DNA from: Chitinophagaceae bacterium
GTDB lineage: Bacteria; Bacteroidota; Bacteroidia; Chitinophagales; Chitinophagaceae
Reading direction: 5' to 3'
DNA length: 47,223 bases
Assembly (NCBI GenBank): GCA_025933775.1
Contig: JAICZH010000012.1
Coordinates: 1-47,223 of the forward strand
Shown: positions 39,511-47,223 of the stretch, piece by piece
Numbering within the stretch: position 1 is the first letter of the stretch
Layout of the letters: each line of letters opens with the position of its first letter
The notes under the pieces: model-generated
The model's database searches: none
Told to the model about the DNA's origin: nothing
The model's input: the letters and a program-made list of their open reading frames with translations, nothing else
Translations under genes and position numbers: made by a program

Positions 39511-40521
39511 TTATTTTTTAATCACTTTTAGTGTATCATCAACTAAGGGAGCCGTGAGATAATCGCCTTTACTTTTTTTGCCAAAAACGGAAACATTCAA
39601 ATAACGCCGCGGATGCACCCTTATATCATCAACGAGTATATTTAATTTATTGGCGGTTGATTGCAAATTGTCGTACAATTTTTTATCATTCAAAAGTAAA
39701 CCGATGGTGCCATCTTTACTGTTAATTTTATCTGAACCTTTTTTGAAATTTTCTATGGCGATATTTAAAGTATCCAATGTTTTTTCAAAATCAATTGCAG
39801 CCAATTTACCTGAAGCTATTTTAGCATTTTCCAAAATGCTGTCAAGTTTTTTATTGTTGGCTGTAAGATTGGCTGTAAAAGCATTTACATTATTAAGCGA
39901 ACTTGCCAATGCGCCGTTTTGCATATTGAGCATTTGCTGCAAAGAAGCAGCAGATAATGCAAAAGAAGACGTGATGGTATTTAAATTGGCAACTATTTGT
40001 TTAATATTATTTTTTGTAGATGGATCAAAAACGCCCGTAACCACGTGCAGCACCGAGTCCAGCGACTTTACAGAATTTCTCACTTCGTATAAAACAGGGT
40101 TGATCACTTTCAATGCTTCATCAAAAGCGCCGCTGCTAAGAGTGGTTAATAACGTATCACCATTTTTTAAATAAGTAGTAGCGCTGCCCAATTGTATTTC
40201 AAGTGTGGGACTTCCCAAAAGATTAGGATTAATAACCGCTAAAGAATTATCGGGAATGTTTACATCTTTGGTAAGATTAACCGTAACAACAATTCTTCTC
40301 ATATCTTTTCCGCCATCGAGGTTTCCAACTCTTCCAATTTGCACCCCATTAATTACAACCGGGTTTGATTTGTTAAGCCCCTGTACATCCTGATATACGG
40401 CATAGATATGTTTTTCTTTTTTAAAAAGACCGGTGCCTTTAAGAAAATTAAATCCAAATATCAGTAATGCAATTCCTACAACTGCCATTACACCTATTTT
40501 CGTTTCGTTATTAATTTTCAT
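39511..40521 (-). CDS. MlaD/MCE family lipid-transport protein
   Basis: 336 residues. A single N-terminal membrane helix (about 8-27, KIGVMAVVGIALLIFGFNFL) is followed by one MCE domain (about 35-120: YAVYQDVQGLNKSNPVVINGVQIGRVGNL). A long helical C-terminus (150-310) with many Asn/Leu heptads follows. MCE proteins form hexameric rings or tunnels that carry phospholipids between membranes. The rest of an Mla transporter (MlaE, MlaF) is not next to it. Followed 2 nt later by the OstA-like gene and preceded by the amidase gene (182 nt). Confidence 0.92.
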   Translation of the reverse strand: MKINNETKIGVMAVVGIALLIFGFNFLKGTGLFKKEKHIYAVYQDVQGLNKSNPVVINGVQIGRVGNLDGGKDMRRIVVTVNLTKDVNIPDNSLAVINPNLLGSPTLEIQLGSATTYLKNGDTLLTTLSSGAFDEALKVINPVLYEVRNSVKSLDSVLHVVTGVFDPSTKNNIKQIVANLNTITSSFALSAASLQQMLNMQNGALASSLNNVNAFTANLTANNKKLDSILENAKIASGKLAAIDFEKTLDTLNIAIENFKKGSDKINSKDGTIGLLLNDKKLYDNLQSTANKLNILVDDIRVHPRRYLNVSVFGKKSKGDYLTAPLVDDTLKVIKK

Positions 40522-40703
40522 GTTTTTTTATTTGGTAATAAAACGGGTTTACACTTCACCGTAATAAAACGATACAATCAACATTGCGAAAATAATAAAA
40601 CTTTGGCGGCGCACAGTTTTCCTTTGCTCAATAAAAATTCATCAACAATTTCTGGAGAAATTTTTAAGCAGTGAATATATTTTAATTTTCAAAGCAATAA
40701 TAC

Positions 40704-41681
40704 TTATTGTTTGGTTGCAGTCGCATCGGCATTGAGGGCGGCTTTTGTTTCAACCTGGCTTTTATATTTAATAAGCGCTCGGGTAATGCAATCAGCAATT
40801 TCCTGCTGGCCTTTATCACTATCAAGATATCTTTCATCTTCATAATTATCAATAAAGCCTGTTTCAATTAATATCGCCGGCATTTGTGTTGCCTGCAATA
40901 CCCAAATTCCTTTTTGACGTTGCCATACACCGAGATTATTTCTTCCAATGGAATCAATTTCGTTTTGCACATCGAAAGCTAACTGATAGCTGCGGTTAAA
41001 ATATTTTTGTGTATATAAAAGTGCGCTGGCTTTCCATTCGGGGCTATCGTAATTAATATCTAAAGTACTGTCGTTGGCATCGGTTTCAAATTGCATATCG
41101 CTGGCTTCTAATGCTTCTATTTTAGCGCTGGTTTTATGCGAAGCCAAAATGAGCGTGCTCGTGCCTTTGCGTGAAGTGGGCAGTTTATAATATTGCCTGG
41201 TAGGCACGATGTGAGTATGGGCGGTTCGTATTTTTTTTCTTTTTTTTCCTTTGCCTGTATATTTTGTAGTGTAATAAGTTTCTTTGTGATGACCAATAAT
41301 TCGTGAAGTTGTTTTTAAAACTACTGCATCTGCATGAATACAAACAAAAAGGTCGCCATGATTTTCGTTGGCTATTCGGGCCTTTTCTCTTGGATTTTGA
41401 TAAATATCGGTAGTGCGTGTAGGCACTATATTTACATCGGGCATTTGTTTTTTTAATTCTTCTACGAGCTTTAGTGAAATAGCCAATGTAATATTTTTTT
41501 CTTTAGAATTTAAAGAGCCTTCATATTCGCTTTGTCCTCCATAATCTGCGCCGCCGTGCCCGGCATCTACAATAATGGTTCTAATTTTCCTGGGCGATTG
41601 AGCTTGGCTTGTTTCGTTCAACAAAAAAAAGATTGAGAAACAAAGAAGAAAAACAGGATACGATTTTTTTAATACAAACAT
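40704..41681 (-). CDS. N-acetylmuramoyl-L-alanine amidase (AmiC/AMI3 type)
   Basis: 325 residues with signal peptide (MFVLKKSYPVFLLCFSIFFLLNETSQAQ). Amidase_3 zinc fold: IIVDAGHGGADYGG (first zinc His), an acidic SKEKN-like segment, VPTRTTDIYQ, IHADAV (zinc His) and ILIETGFIDN with a catalytic Glu. A loop of about 60 residues with GKGKKRKK is inserted in the middle. It cleaves the amide between MurNAc and the peptide stem in the periplasm. Divergent from lptD with 97 nt between. A Lys/Ala/Thr-rich tail closes it. Confidence 0.94.
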   Translation of the reverse strand: MFVLKKSYPVFLLCFSIFFLLNETSQAQSPRKIRTIIVDAGHGGADYGGQSEYEGSLNSKEKNITLAISLKLVEELKKQMPDVNIVPTRTTDIYQNPREKARIANENHGDLFVCIHADAVVLKTTSRIIGHHKETYYTTKYTGKGKKRKKIRTAHTHIVPTRQYYKLPTSRKGTSTLILASHKTSAKIEALEASDMQFETDANDSTLDINYDSPEWKASALLYTQKYFNRSYQLAFDVQNEIDSIGRNNLGVWQRQKGIWVLQATQMPAILIETGFIDNYEDERYLDSDKGQQEIADCITRALIKYKSQVETKAALNADATATKQ

Positions 41682-41752
41682 TTATTTAATGGTTTTAATG
41701 GATCGGTAATTTTGGTTTTATAATCTTCACAAAACGTTAATTGGATAAGTTC

Positions 41753-41760
41753 TATTTTTG
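41753..41760 (+). promoter_or_regulatory. Promoter -7 box (TATTTTTG) of lptD
   Basis: TATTTTTG, 18 nt before the ATG at 41779. It overlaps the TTG at 41758 used as start by the ORF track, which is therefore not the start codon. Confidence 0.55.
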
Positions 41761-41778
41761 TTTCTACTGCTATTGAAT

Positions 41779-44547
41779 ATGATAAACAAATTTAGCGCAA
41801 AATACATATTGGCATTAATGATTGTGATTGTATGTATTTCAACAGTTCAAAGCAGAAACAAAAAAAATTATCATCCTTCCTACACTTTATCAACTTCTTC
41901 TTTCGACACGATAATTCCAGCAAAGAAAAAAAATATTCCTGTTGATAAAAAGCTAAAATCTGAAAACGATACTTTGCCCCAAAAAATTGTTGGAGGAGAT
42001 ACAATTCATTTAAATAAAAAGGATTCTCTTTCAACAGATACTTCTGCATTAAAAAAAACTGCTGATACTTTGAAATATGCCACATCCAAAAATGCACCCG
42101 ATACGGTAATAGAATATACTGCAGAAGATTCAATGGTGGTAAATGTTCCCGCAAAAACCATTACGCTTTACGGACAAAAAGCAACCACCGATTATAAAGA
42201 TAATAATCTCGTAGCTCCTATCATTACACTCGACCAGCAAACGGGAAATATTACAGCATCAATAAAAAGAGACAGCGCCGGTAAAGTAATTGCATTGCCC
42301 ACCTATACGCAAGGCGATTTTAAATCGGAAAGTGATTCTATAAAATTTAATATGAAGAGCGGCAAAGGAATTACTAAAAGCACTTATACCACGCAGGGAG
42401 AAATGTATGTATATGGGCAAACGATAAAAAAAGTAAACAATAATGTTTTCTATGCTTACCGCGGAAGATTTACCACCTGCAATCTTGATACGCCGCATTT
42501 TGCATTTGTAAGTAATAAAATAAAATTTATCAATAATAAAGTGGCTATTACCGGCCCCGTGCATCCAGAGTTTGAAGGAGTGCCTGTTCCTATTTATTTT
42601 CGTTTTGGCATTTACCCGCTCAACCAGGAAAGACATTCCGGTTTATTAGAACCAACTTTTACAACAAACCAGCAAAGAGGTCTTGGACTTGAAAACCTCG
42701 GTTATTATAAAGTAATCAGTGATTACTGGGATGTTATTTTTCGCGGAAGTGTTTATTCGTATGGCGGAATAATGTTTAGCGTGAACCCGAGATATAAAAA
42801 AAATTATCGTTATAGCGGCACATTTTCGTTCGACTATCAACGATTTAATAATAATTTTAAAGGCGATCCCGACTTCTCACGAAATACCAGCTATCATATT
42901 GCATGGACGCATTCTATGGATACCAAAGCCAGGCCGGGCGTTTCTTTCACTGCCAATGTAAATGCCGGAAGCAGCAAGTACAACAGGAATGTTCCGGATG
43001 CGCCTTTGCTCAATTATTCCAACCAACTGCAGTCGTCAATTGCTTATTCTAAAACATGGAAGTCATCCAACTTAACGGTAACAGCCAATCACAACCAGAA
43101 TACTAATTTAGGAATCATAAACATTAATCTTCCCGATGTAGCTTATAATGTCGCCACCATTTATCCTTTCAGAAAAAAAGAATCGGCAGGCCAGCCAAAG
43201 TGGTACGAAAATATCGGCATCGCATACAATGGAAGCGCACAAAATCGTTTTTCATTTTATGATACGTTGCCCAACATTTTTCAGCAAATAAAAGACACGC
43301 TTCAATTTGGTTTCCATCATTCGGTGCCAATTTCGTTATCGCTTCCGCAAATCGGCGCTTTTCAAATAGGCCCTGCTGTTAGCTATGATGAAACCTGGTT
43401 TCAAACAAAAACCAGATTTACCTGGGATACTGCCAGGCAAAAATTAGATACTTCCGTTCAAAAAGGATTCTATACCGCAAGGCAAATGTCTTTCGGGCTA
43501 AATATTTCTACCAGAATTTTTGGATTAATAACTGCTAAAAAGAAAGATGCGAAGATCATAGCAATCCGTCACGAAATAACGCCCACACTGGGTTTAAGCT
43601 ACCGGCCTGAGTTTAATAAAAATAGTTTTTATTATGCTCAATACGATACGGCAGGCCATAAGCAACAGTTTTCCGTTTACCAGCGCAATAATATTTTTAA
43701 TCCTTATTCGCCGGGAAGATTTGGCGGACTCACATTTGGTATAGACAATAATATTTCTATGAAAGTGCGTAATAAAAAAGATACGGGCCAAAATGCAATT
43801 AAGAAAATTTCCATTCTCGATGGATTAAGCATTAATGGCAGTTATAACTTTTTTGCGGATTCGCTTAGTTTTCCTTTGAGCGATTTTCCGGTTTCTTTAA
43901 GAACGAATTTATTCAACAAAATAAATATTACAGCAAGCGGCATTTTAGATCCTTATGAAATAGATGCACAGGGCCATCGAATAAAAACTTTGGTATGGAA
44001 ACATAAAATCCTCACTTTGGGCCGGCTCATAACGGGAAACATTTCTATGTCAACTCAACTTCAGGGAGGCACTAAAAAAGACGGTTCTAAAACAACAGAG
44101 CTTACATCGAATACCAGCTTGCCCAATGATATCGGTTACACCCAGGATCAATACGATGCAGAAGCGGCTTATATTAGAAACAACCCGGGCGAATTTACAG
44201 ATTTCAGTATTCCATGGTCGGTGAATCTTTCTTACTCGCTTACTTATTCAAAAAATTTTATAGTGCCGCAAGGATACGTTACTTCATTTTCGCAAAATGT
44301 AAATTTTGGAGGAACATTAGGAATCACCAAAAAATGGCAAGCTTCGGTAAACGGTTATTATAATATTACCGCGGGCCAGCTCAATACTATTTCTGCAACG
44401 CTTTCAAGAGATATGCATTGTTGGTCACTGGGTATCTCTCTTTCGCCGGTAGGCATATACCGGTATTTCAGCATTAACATCGCTCCCAGATCTGCGCTGC
44501 TGCGCGATTTGAGAGTAAACCGCACCCGGTCTTTTTATAATCTTTAG
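41779..44547 (+). CDS. lptD: LPS-assembly outer membrane protein LptD-like
   Basis: 922 residues from the ATG at 41779. Signal/membrane segment MINKFSAKYILALMIVIVCIST, then a Lys/Thr/Asp-rich linker, an OstA-like N-domain (IPAK and TLYGQKATTDYKDNNLVAPIITLDQQTGNITAS) and a large beta-barrel (about 290-922). HSGLLEPTF is the Bacteroidota form of the LptD motif, and the C-terminus is aromatic (TRSFYNL). LptD with LptE inserts LPS into the outer leaflet. The Cys residues that form disulfides in E. coli LptD are not obvious. Divergent from the amidase; the OstA-like partner is 4.3 kb away on the other strand. Confidence 0.88.
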   Translation: MINKFSAKYILALMIVIVCISTVQSRNKKNYHPSYTLSTSSFDTIIPAKKKNIPVDKKLKSENDTLPQKIVGGDTIHLNKKDSLSTDTSALKKTADTLKYATSKNAPDTVIEYTAEDSMVVNVPAKTITLYGQKATTDYKDNNLVAPIITLDQQTGNITASIKRDSAGKVIALPTYTQGDFKSESDSIKFNMKSGKGITKSTYTTQGEMYVYGQTIKKVNNNVFYAYRGRFTTCNLDTPHFAFVSNKIKFINNKVAITGPVHPEFEGVPVPIYFRFGIYPLNQERHSGLLEPTFTTNQQRGLGLENLGYYKVISDYWDVIFRGSVYSYGGIMFSVNPRYKKNYRYSGTFSFDYQRFNNNFKGDPDFSRNTSYHIAWTHSMDTKARPGVSFTANVNAGSSKYNRNVPDAPLLNYSNQLQSSIAYSKTWKSSNLTVTANHNQNTNLGIININLPDVAYNVATIYPFRKKESAGQPKWYENIGIAYNGSAQNRFSFYDTLPNIFQQIKDTLQFGFHHSVPISLSLPQIGAFQIGPAVSYDETWFQTKTRFTWDTARQKLDTSVQKGFYTARQMSFGLNISTRIFGLITAKKKDAKIIAIRHEITPTLGLSYRPEFNKNSFYYAQYDTAGHKQQFSVYQRNNIFNPYSPGRFGGLTFGIDNNISMKVRNKKDTGQNAIKKISILDGLSINGSYNFFADSLSFPLSDFPVSLRTNLFNKINITASGILDPYEIDAQGHRIKTLVWKHKILTLGRLITGNISMSTQLQGGTKKDGSKTTELTSNTSLPNDIGYTQDQYDAEAAYIRNNPGEFTDFSIPWSVNLSYSLTYSKNFIVPQGYVTSFSQNVNFGGTLGITKKWQASVNGYYNITAGQLNTISATLSRDMHCWSLGISLSPVGIYRYFSINIAPRSALLRDLRVNRTRSFYNL

Positions 44548-44595
44548 GAAAATTATTTCACAATATTTTTGAAAAATAAGTTTTAAAAATAAATC

Positions 44596-44618
44596 AACTA
44601 ACGGTAACGCATAAACGC
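44596..44618. repeat. Interspersed repeat, copy F
   Basis: AACTAACGGTAACGCATAAA then CGC, 22 nt like copies at 12691 and 25146, between lptD and the MFS gene. Confidence 0.85.
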
Positions 44619-44724
44619 AGTTTGAAAATAGAAATGGCTTGATGAAACTTCGTACAAGATTAAAGCATCTTTGGTAAAATTAATATTTGTATATTTCGGT
44701 TTTATTAATTCTAACGAGTCGCTT

Positions 44725-45990
44725 ATGCACAACTGGAGAATAAAACTGTCGCTTTTCATTAATTATTTTGTTTTTGCCATTCTATTAAATAGTTCCGGCA
44801 TTGCTATTTTACAAGTGCAAAATAATTTTGGCATTAGTAAAAAAGCCGCTGCATGGATTGACCCCTGCAAAGACCTGAGCATTGCCATTGTATCTTTTTT
44901 AATTGCATCTTACATTGCAAAGTTTGGTTATAAACGTGCGATGCTGTTTGCACTTGCCATCATTACAGCGGTATGTTTTATTATTCCCAATACGCCGGGT
45001 TTCATGAGCATTAAATTATTATTTGTTGCCGTAGGCTCATGTTTTGCATTAATAAAAATGAGTGTGTATAGTACGATTGGCATTGTTACCCGCGATTCAA
45101 AAGAGCACATCAGCCTGATGAATTTTATTGAATCATTTTTTATGGTGGGCAATCTTTCTTTGTATTTTATTTTCGGCGCATTTGTTGATAATGCTAATCC
45201 GCAATCCACCTCATGGTTGAATGCATATTATTTATTGGGAGGCTTGTGTTTGATAGCATTTTTTTTATTGTTATCTGCGCCGCTTGATGAGTCGGCGGCA
45301 AAGGTAGAAGATGGAAAACCGGTTTCACCTAAGTTTATTGATATGTTTAAATTAATGAGCGAACCCATTGTGCTTGCATTTATTTTCTCTGCATTTTTTT
45401 ATGTATTGATTGAACAAAGTATTCAAAATTTTTTACCAACATTTAATAATAAAGTATTGCTATTGCCTGCTGTGCTAAGCATACAGATGGGCAGTATTCT
45501 TGCGGGTTCCACAGCATTAGGAAGATTTTTTGCAGGAGTAATTTTAAAAAAGCTGAACTGGTTTTATGTAATAATCGGATGTTTATTATTAGCAGCATTG
45601 CTGGTAATAATTGCAATGCCGCTTGCCCAAGATGAAGCTGGTAAAAACATCATTCACGGATGGCTTAATGCGCCTGTGGCTGCATATATTTTTCCTTTAA
45701 TTGGTTTATTGCTGGCGCCGGTTTATCCTGCTATTAATTCAGTAATATTAACCTCGCTGCCAAAACCCAAGCATGGAATAATGTCTGGACTGATCATTAT
45801 TTTTTCGGCGATAGGCGGCACCACGGGCTCATTAATTACCGGCTATATTTTTGATAAATACAATGGACAAACCGCATTTTATTTTACATTGGTTCCAATA
45901 ACTATATTAATTGTATCTCTTTTTATTTTTAAAAGATTGCAAAGAAAACCAGTTATGGAGCCTGTTATTAATCCTGATGTGATTCATTAA
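44725..45990 (+). CDS. MFS transporter, sugar-type (FucP-like)
   Basis: 421 residues from the ATG at 44725; the TTG at 44671 of the track adds residues unlike a membrane start. Twelve hydrophobic segments in two sets of six. The motif KFGYKRAMLFALAI lies between helices 2 and 3 (RxGxRR-like MFS loop), and another at ILKKLNWFYVIIG is in the second half. No signal peptide. Sequence features suit the FucP/sugar proton symporter branch, which fits its pairing with trehalase (17 nt gap), so trehalose or glucose uptake is likely. The substrate is inferred. Confidence 0.82.
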   Translation: MHNWRIKLSLFINYFVFAILLNSSGIAILQVQNNFGISKKAAAWIDPCKDLSIAIVSFLIASYIAKFGYKRAMLFALAIITAVCFIIPNTPGFMSIKLLFVAVGSCFALIKMSVYSTIGIVTRDSKEHISLMNFIESFFMVGNLSLYFIFGAFVDNANPQSTSWLNAYYLLGGLCLIAFFLLLSAPLDESAAKVEDGKPVSPKFIDMFKLMSEPIVLAFIFSAFFYVLIEQSIQNFLPTFNNKVLLLPAVLSIQMGSILAGSTALGRFFAGVILKKLNWFYVIIGCLLLAALLVIIAMPLAQDEAGKNIIHGWLNAPVAAYIFPLIGLLLAPVYPAINSVILTSLPKPKHGIMSGLIIIFSAIGGTTGSLITGYIFDKYNGQTAFYFTLVPITILIVSLFIFKRLQRKPVMEPVINPDVIH

Positions 45991-46007
45991 TATTTATAAA
46001 AAAAGTA

Positions 46008-47223
46008 ATGGCAATAGATCATATTTTTTTATTGGGAGAATTATTTGAAAAAGTTCAATTGCAAAAAATTTTTTCTGATAGTAAAACTTTTGTGGATTGT
46101 ACACCAAAAAAAGAATTAGCGTATATCCGTGACCGTTATGAAGAACAAAAAAATGAACCCAACTTTAATCTTTCATTTTTTGTTCATGAATATTTTGAAG
46201 AACCAAAACCAATATCATCGCATTATAAAAGTGACTCCACGCTTTCTGTGGAAGCGCATGTAGAACAGTTATGGGATGTGCTTACCCTTATTCCGGAAGA
46301 TACGCACGATTCACTCATTAAATTACCTGAGCCATACATTGTGCCTGGCGGGCGTTTCAGGGAAATATTTTATTGGGATAGTTATTTCACTATGCTGGGC
46401 TTGCAGGTTTCAAAGCGAATTGATTTGATACAAAATATGATCAATGATTTTTCGTACCTGATTGATCTTATCGGCTACATTCCCAATGGTAACCGCGATT
46501 ATTTTGTAGGAAGATCGCAGCCTCCTTTTTTTGCGTGCATGATACAATTGTTAGCAGAAGAAAAAGGTAAAAATATTTTAATAGAATATTTGCCAAGGCT
46601 TGAAAAAGAATATAATTTCTGGATGAATGGAATAGAAGATTTAAATGAAAATAATATTTCAGTGAACCGGGTTACGCTTTTACCGGATGGAAGTATTTTA
46701 AATCATTATTGGGATGAAAATAATTTTCCGCGGCCGGAAGCCTATGCAGAAGAAATAAAATTATCACAGAATATAAAAGATAAAAAAACATTGTACCGTC
46801 ATTTGCGTGCAGCATGTGAATCGGGCTGGGATTTTTCTTCAAGATGGTTTAAAGATGTAAATGATTTTTCGAGTATTCATGCCTGTGATATTATACCCGT
46901 TGATCTCAATTGCCTTTTATATCATCTTGAAAAAACAATTGCCGAAGCATATCAATTAGCGGGCAATAAAGAATCAACAGAAAAATTTATTTCATTGGCT
47001 GCCGCAAGAAAAAAAGCTATTGATGCATATTGCTGGAACCAGGATAAAGGATTTTATTTTGATTATGATTATAAAACAGCATCTCAAAAAAATTCATTAA
47101 CGCTTGCCGCCTGCTTTCCTTTATTTTTTGAAATATCTGCAGGCTCGCAGGCAGAAAGCGTTGCTAAAATTTTGCAACAACATTTTTTGCAACCCGGTGG
47201 TTTCATTTCTACTACTGAAACTA
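46008..47223 (+). CDS. Trehalase, GH37, partial (C-terminus outside window)
   Basis: Not in the ORF track because it has no stop in the window. It starts at ATG 46008, 17 nt after the MFS gene; 405 residues are visible and no signal peptide is seen, so it is a cytoplasmic (TreF-type) form. Signature 1 PGGRFREIFYWDSYF, the IPNGNR stretch, and ESGWDFSSRW with the catalytic Asp. The second signature (QWDYPNAW) is beyond the edge. It hydrolyses alpha,alpha-trehalose into two glucose. With the transporter it forms an uptake-and-cleavage pair. A repeat-like 21-nt stretch (46120-46140) is part of the coding sequence near the N-terminus. Confidence 0.93.
   Translation, partial: MAIDHIFLLGELFEKVQLQKIFSDSKTFVDCTPKKELAYIRDRYEEQKNEPNFNLSFFVHEYFEEPKPISSHYKSDSTLSVEAHVEQLWDVLTLIPEDTHDSLIKLPEPYIVPGGRFREIFYWDSYFTMLGLQVSKRIDLIQNMINDFSYLIDLIGYIPNGNRDYFVGRSQPPFFACMIQLLAEEKGKNILIEYLPRLEKEYNFWMNGIEDLNENNISVNRVTLLPDGSILNHYWDENNFPRPEAYAEEIKLSQNIKDKKTLYRHLRAACESGWDFSSRWFKDVNDFSSIHACDIIPVDLNCLLYHLEKTIAEAYQLAGNKESTEKFISLAAARKKAIDAYCWNQDKGFYFDYDYKTASQKNSLTLAACFPLFFEISAGSQAESVAKILQQHFLQPGGFISTTET
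46120..46140. repeat. Interspersed repeat-like sequence inside trehalase
   Basis: CGTATATCCGTGACCGTTAT then G differs by one base over 19 nt from copy A (17355-17373). It encodes part of AYIRDRYEE (residues 38-46) and keeps the frame. It may be a captured copy or a chance match. Confidence 0.5.

Noticed and set aside
44671-44724. Extended MFS N-terminus from TTG at 44671
   Set aside because: It adds residues unlike an MFS start, and an ATG at 44725 begins just before the first membrane helix.
1-47223. tRNA genes, rRNA genes, insertion sequences or prophage genes
   Set aside because: No cloverleaf with the T-arm GGTTCGAATCC pattern, no rRNA core sequences, and no transposase or integrase ORF was seen on either strand. 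I cannot run a covariance search, so a divergent tRNA cannot be fully excluded.

Overview
The window reads as an AT-rich chromosome segment of a Bacteroidota bacterium, most likely of the Chitinophagales/Chitinophagaceae. Evidence: TAnnTTTG-type -7 promoter boxes and little Shine-Dalgarno signal, long NusB, DUF1573, DUF2027/Smr, DUF4954, OstA-like and LptD envelope proteins, and many Bacteroidota-style short intergenic repeats. Gene content is mostly housekeeping. I see no phage, insertion sequence, CRISPR array, rRNA or tRNA.

Layout. 0-3.5 kb: partial coaE, a secreted unknown, then yajC, a DUF1573 lipoprotein and nusB (minus-strand operon), and the RNase P RNA gene with promoter and terminator. 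3.6-5.3 kb: DUF2027/Smr protein and a small DUF6883-DUF4926 gene pair. 5.4-12 kb: secreted GH20 hexosaminidase, a secreted protein with kinase-like motifs, a polyprenyl diphosphate synthase and RNase R. 12.3-17.4 kb: VOC protein, ferritin, flavin reductase and a large secreted GH31 enzyme. 17.4-19.1 kb: aroQ and carA. 19.2-23.4 kb: infA-rpmJ-rpsM-rpsK-rpsD-rpoA-rplQ with its own promoter and terminator, unusually long spacers, and an L17 carrying a helix-hairpin-helix tail. 23.4-29.8 kb: lipoproteins, a GNAT, DUF4954, a secreted Fn3-like domain, a 1 kb gene-free stretch, a LEA14-like lipoprotein and an HMA protein. 29.8-33.7 kb: pyrE, Nudix, thioesterase, coaD, pyrB, pyrR. 33.8-36.9 kb: small membrane protein, proline catabolic P5C dehydrogenase and PDH E1 beta. 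37-44.5 kb: envelope block with OstA-like (LptA), MlaD-like, amidase and divergent LptD. 44.7-end: sugar-type MFS transporter and a trehalase cut by the window edge.

How the genes work together: carA, pyrB, pyrR and pyrE serve pyrimidine synthesis; coaE and coaD end CoA synthesis; GH20, GH31, the MFS transporter and trehalase point to glycan and sugar use; the 37-44.5 kb block supports LPS export, lipid transport and cell-wall remodelling.

The most unusual signal is a set of short interspersed repeat families. One family (about 19-23 nt, core CGTnTAnnCnTnACCGTTA) occurs eight times, six between genes and two inside reading frames. In one of those reading frames it is fused directly to a GC-rich palindrome. 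Other families sit in helices of the RNase P RNA, in the N-terminus of the prenyl synthase, and in spacers of the ribosomal operon. No single new multi-gene system is clearly proven here; the best candidates are these repeats, the DUF6883/DUF4926 pair and the secreted kinase-like protein.
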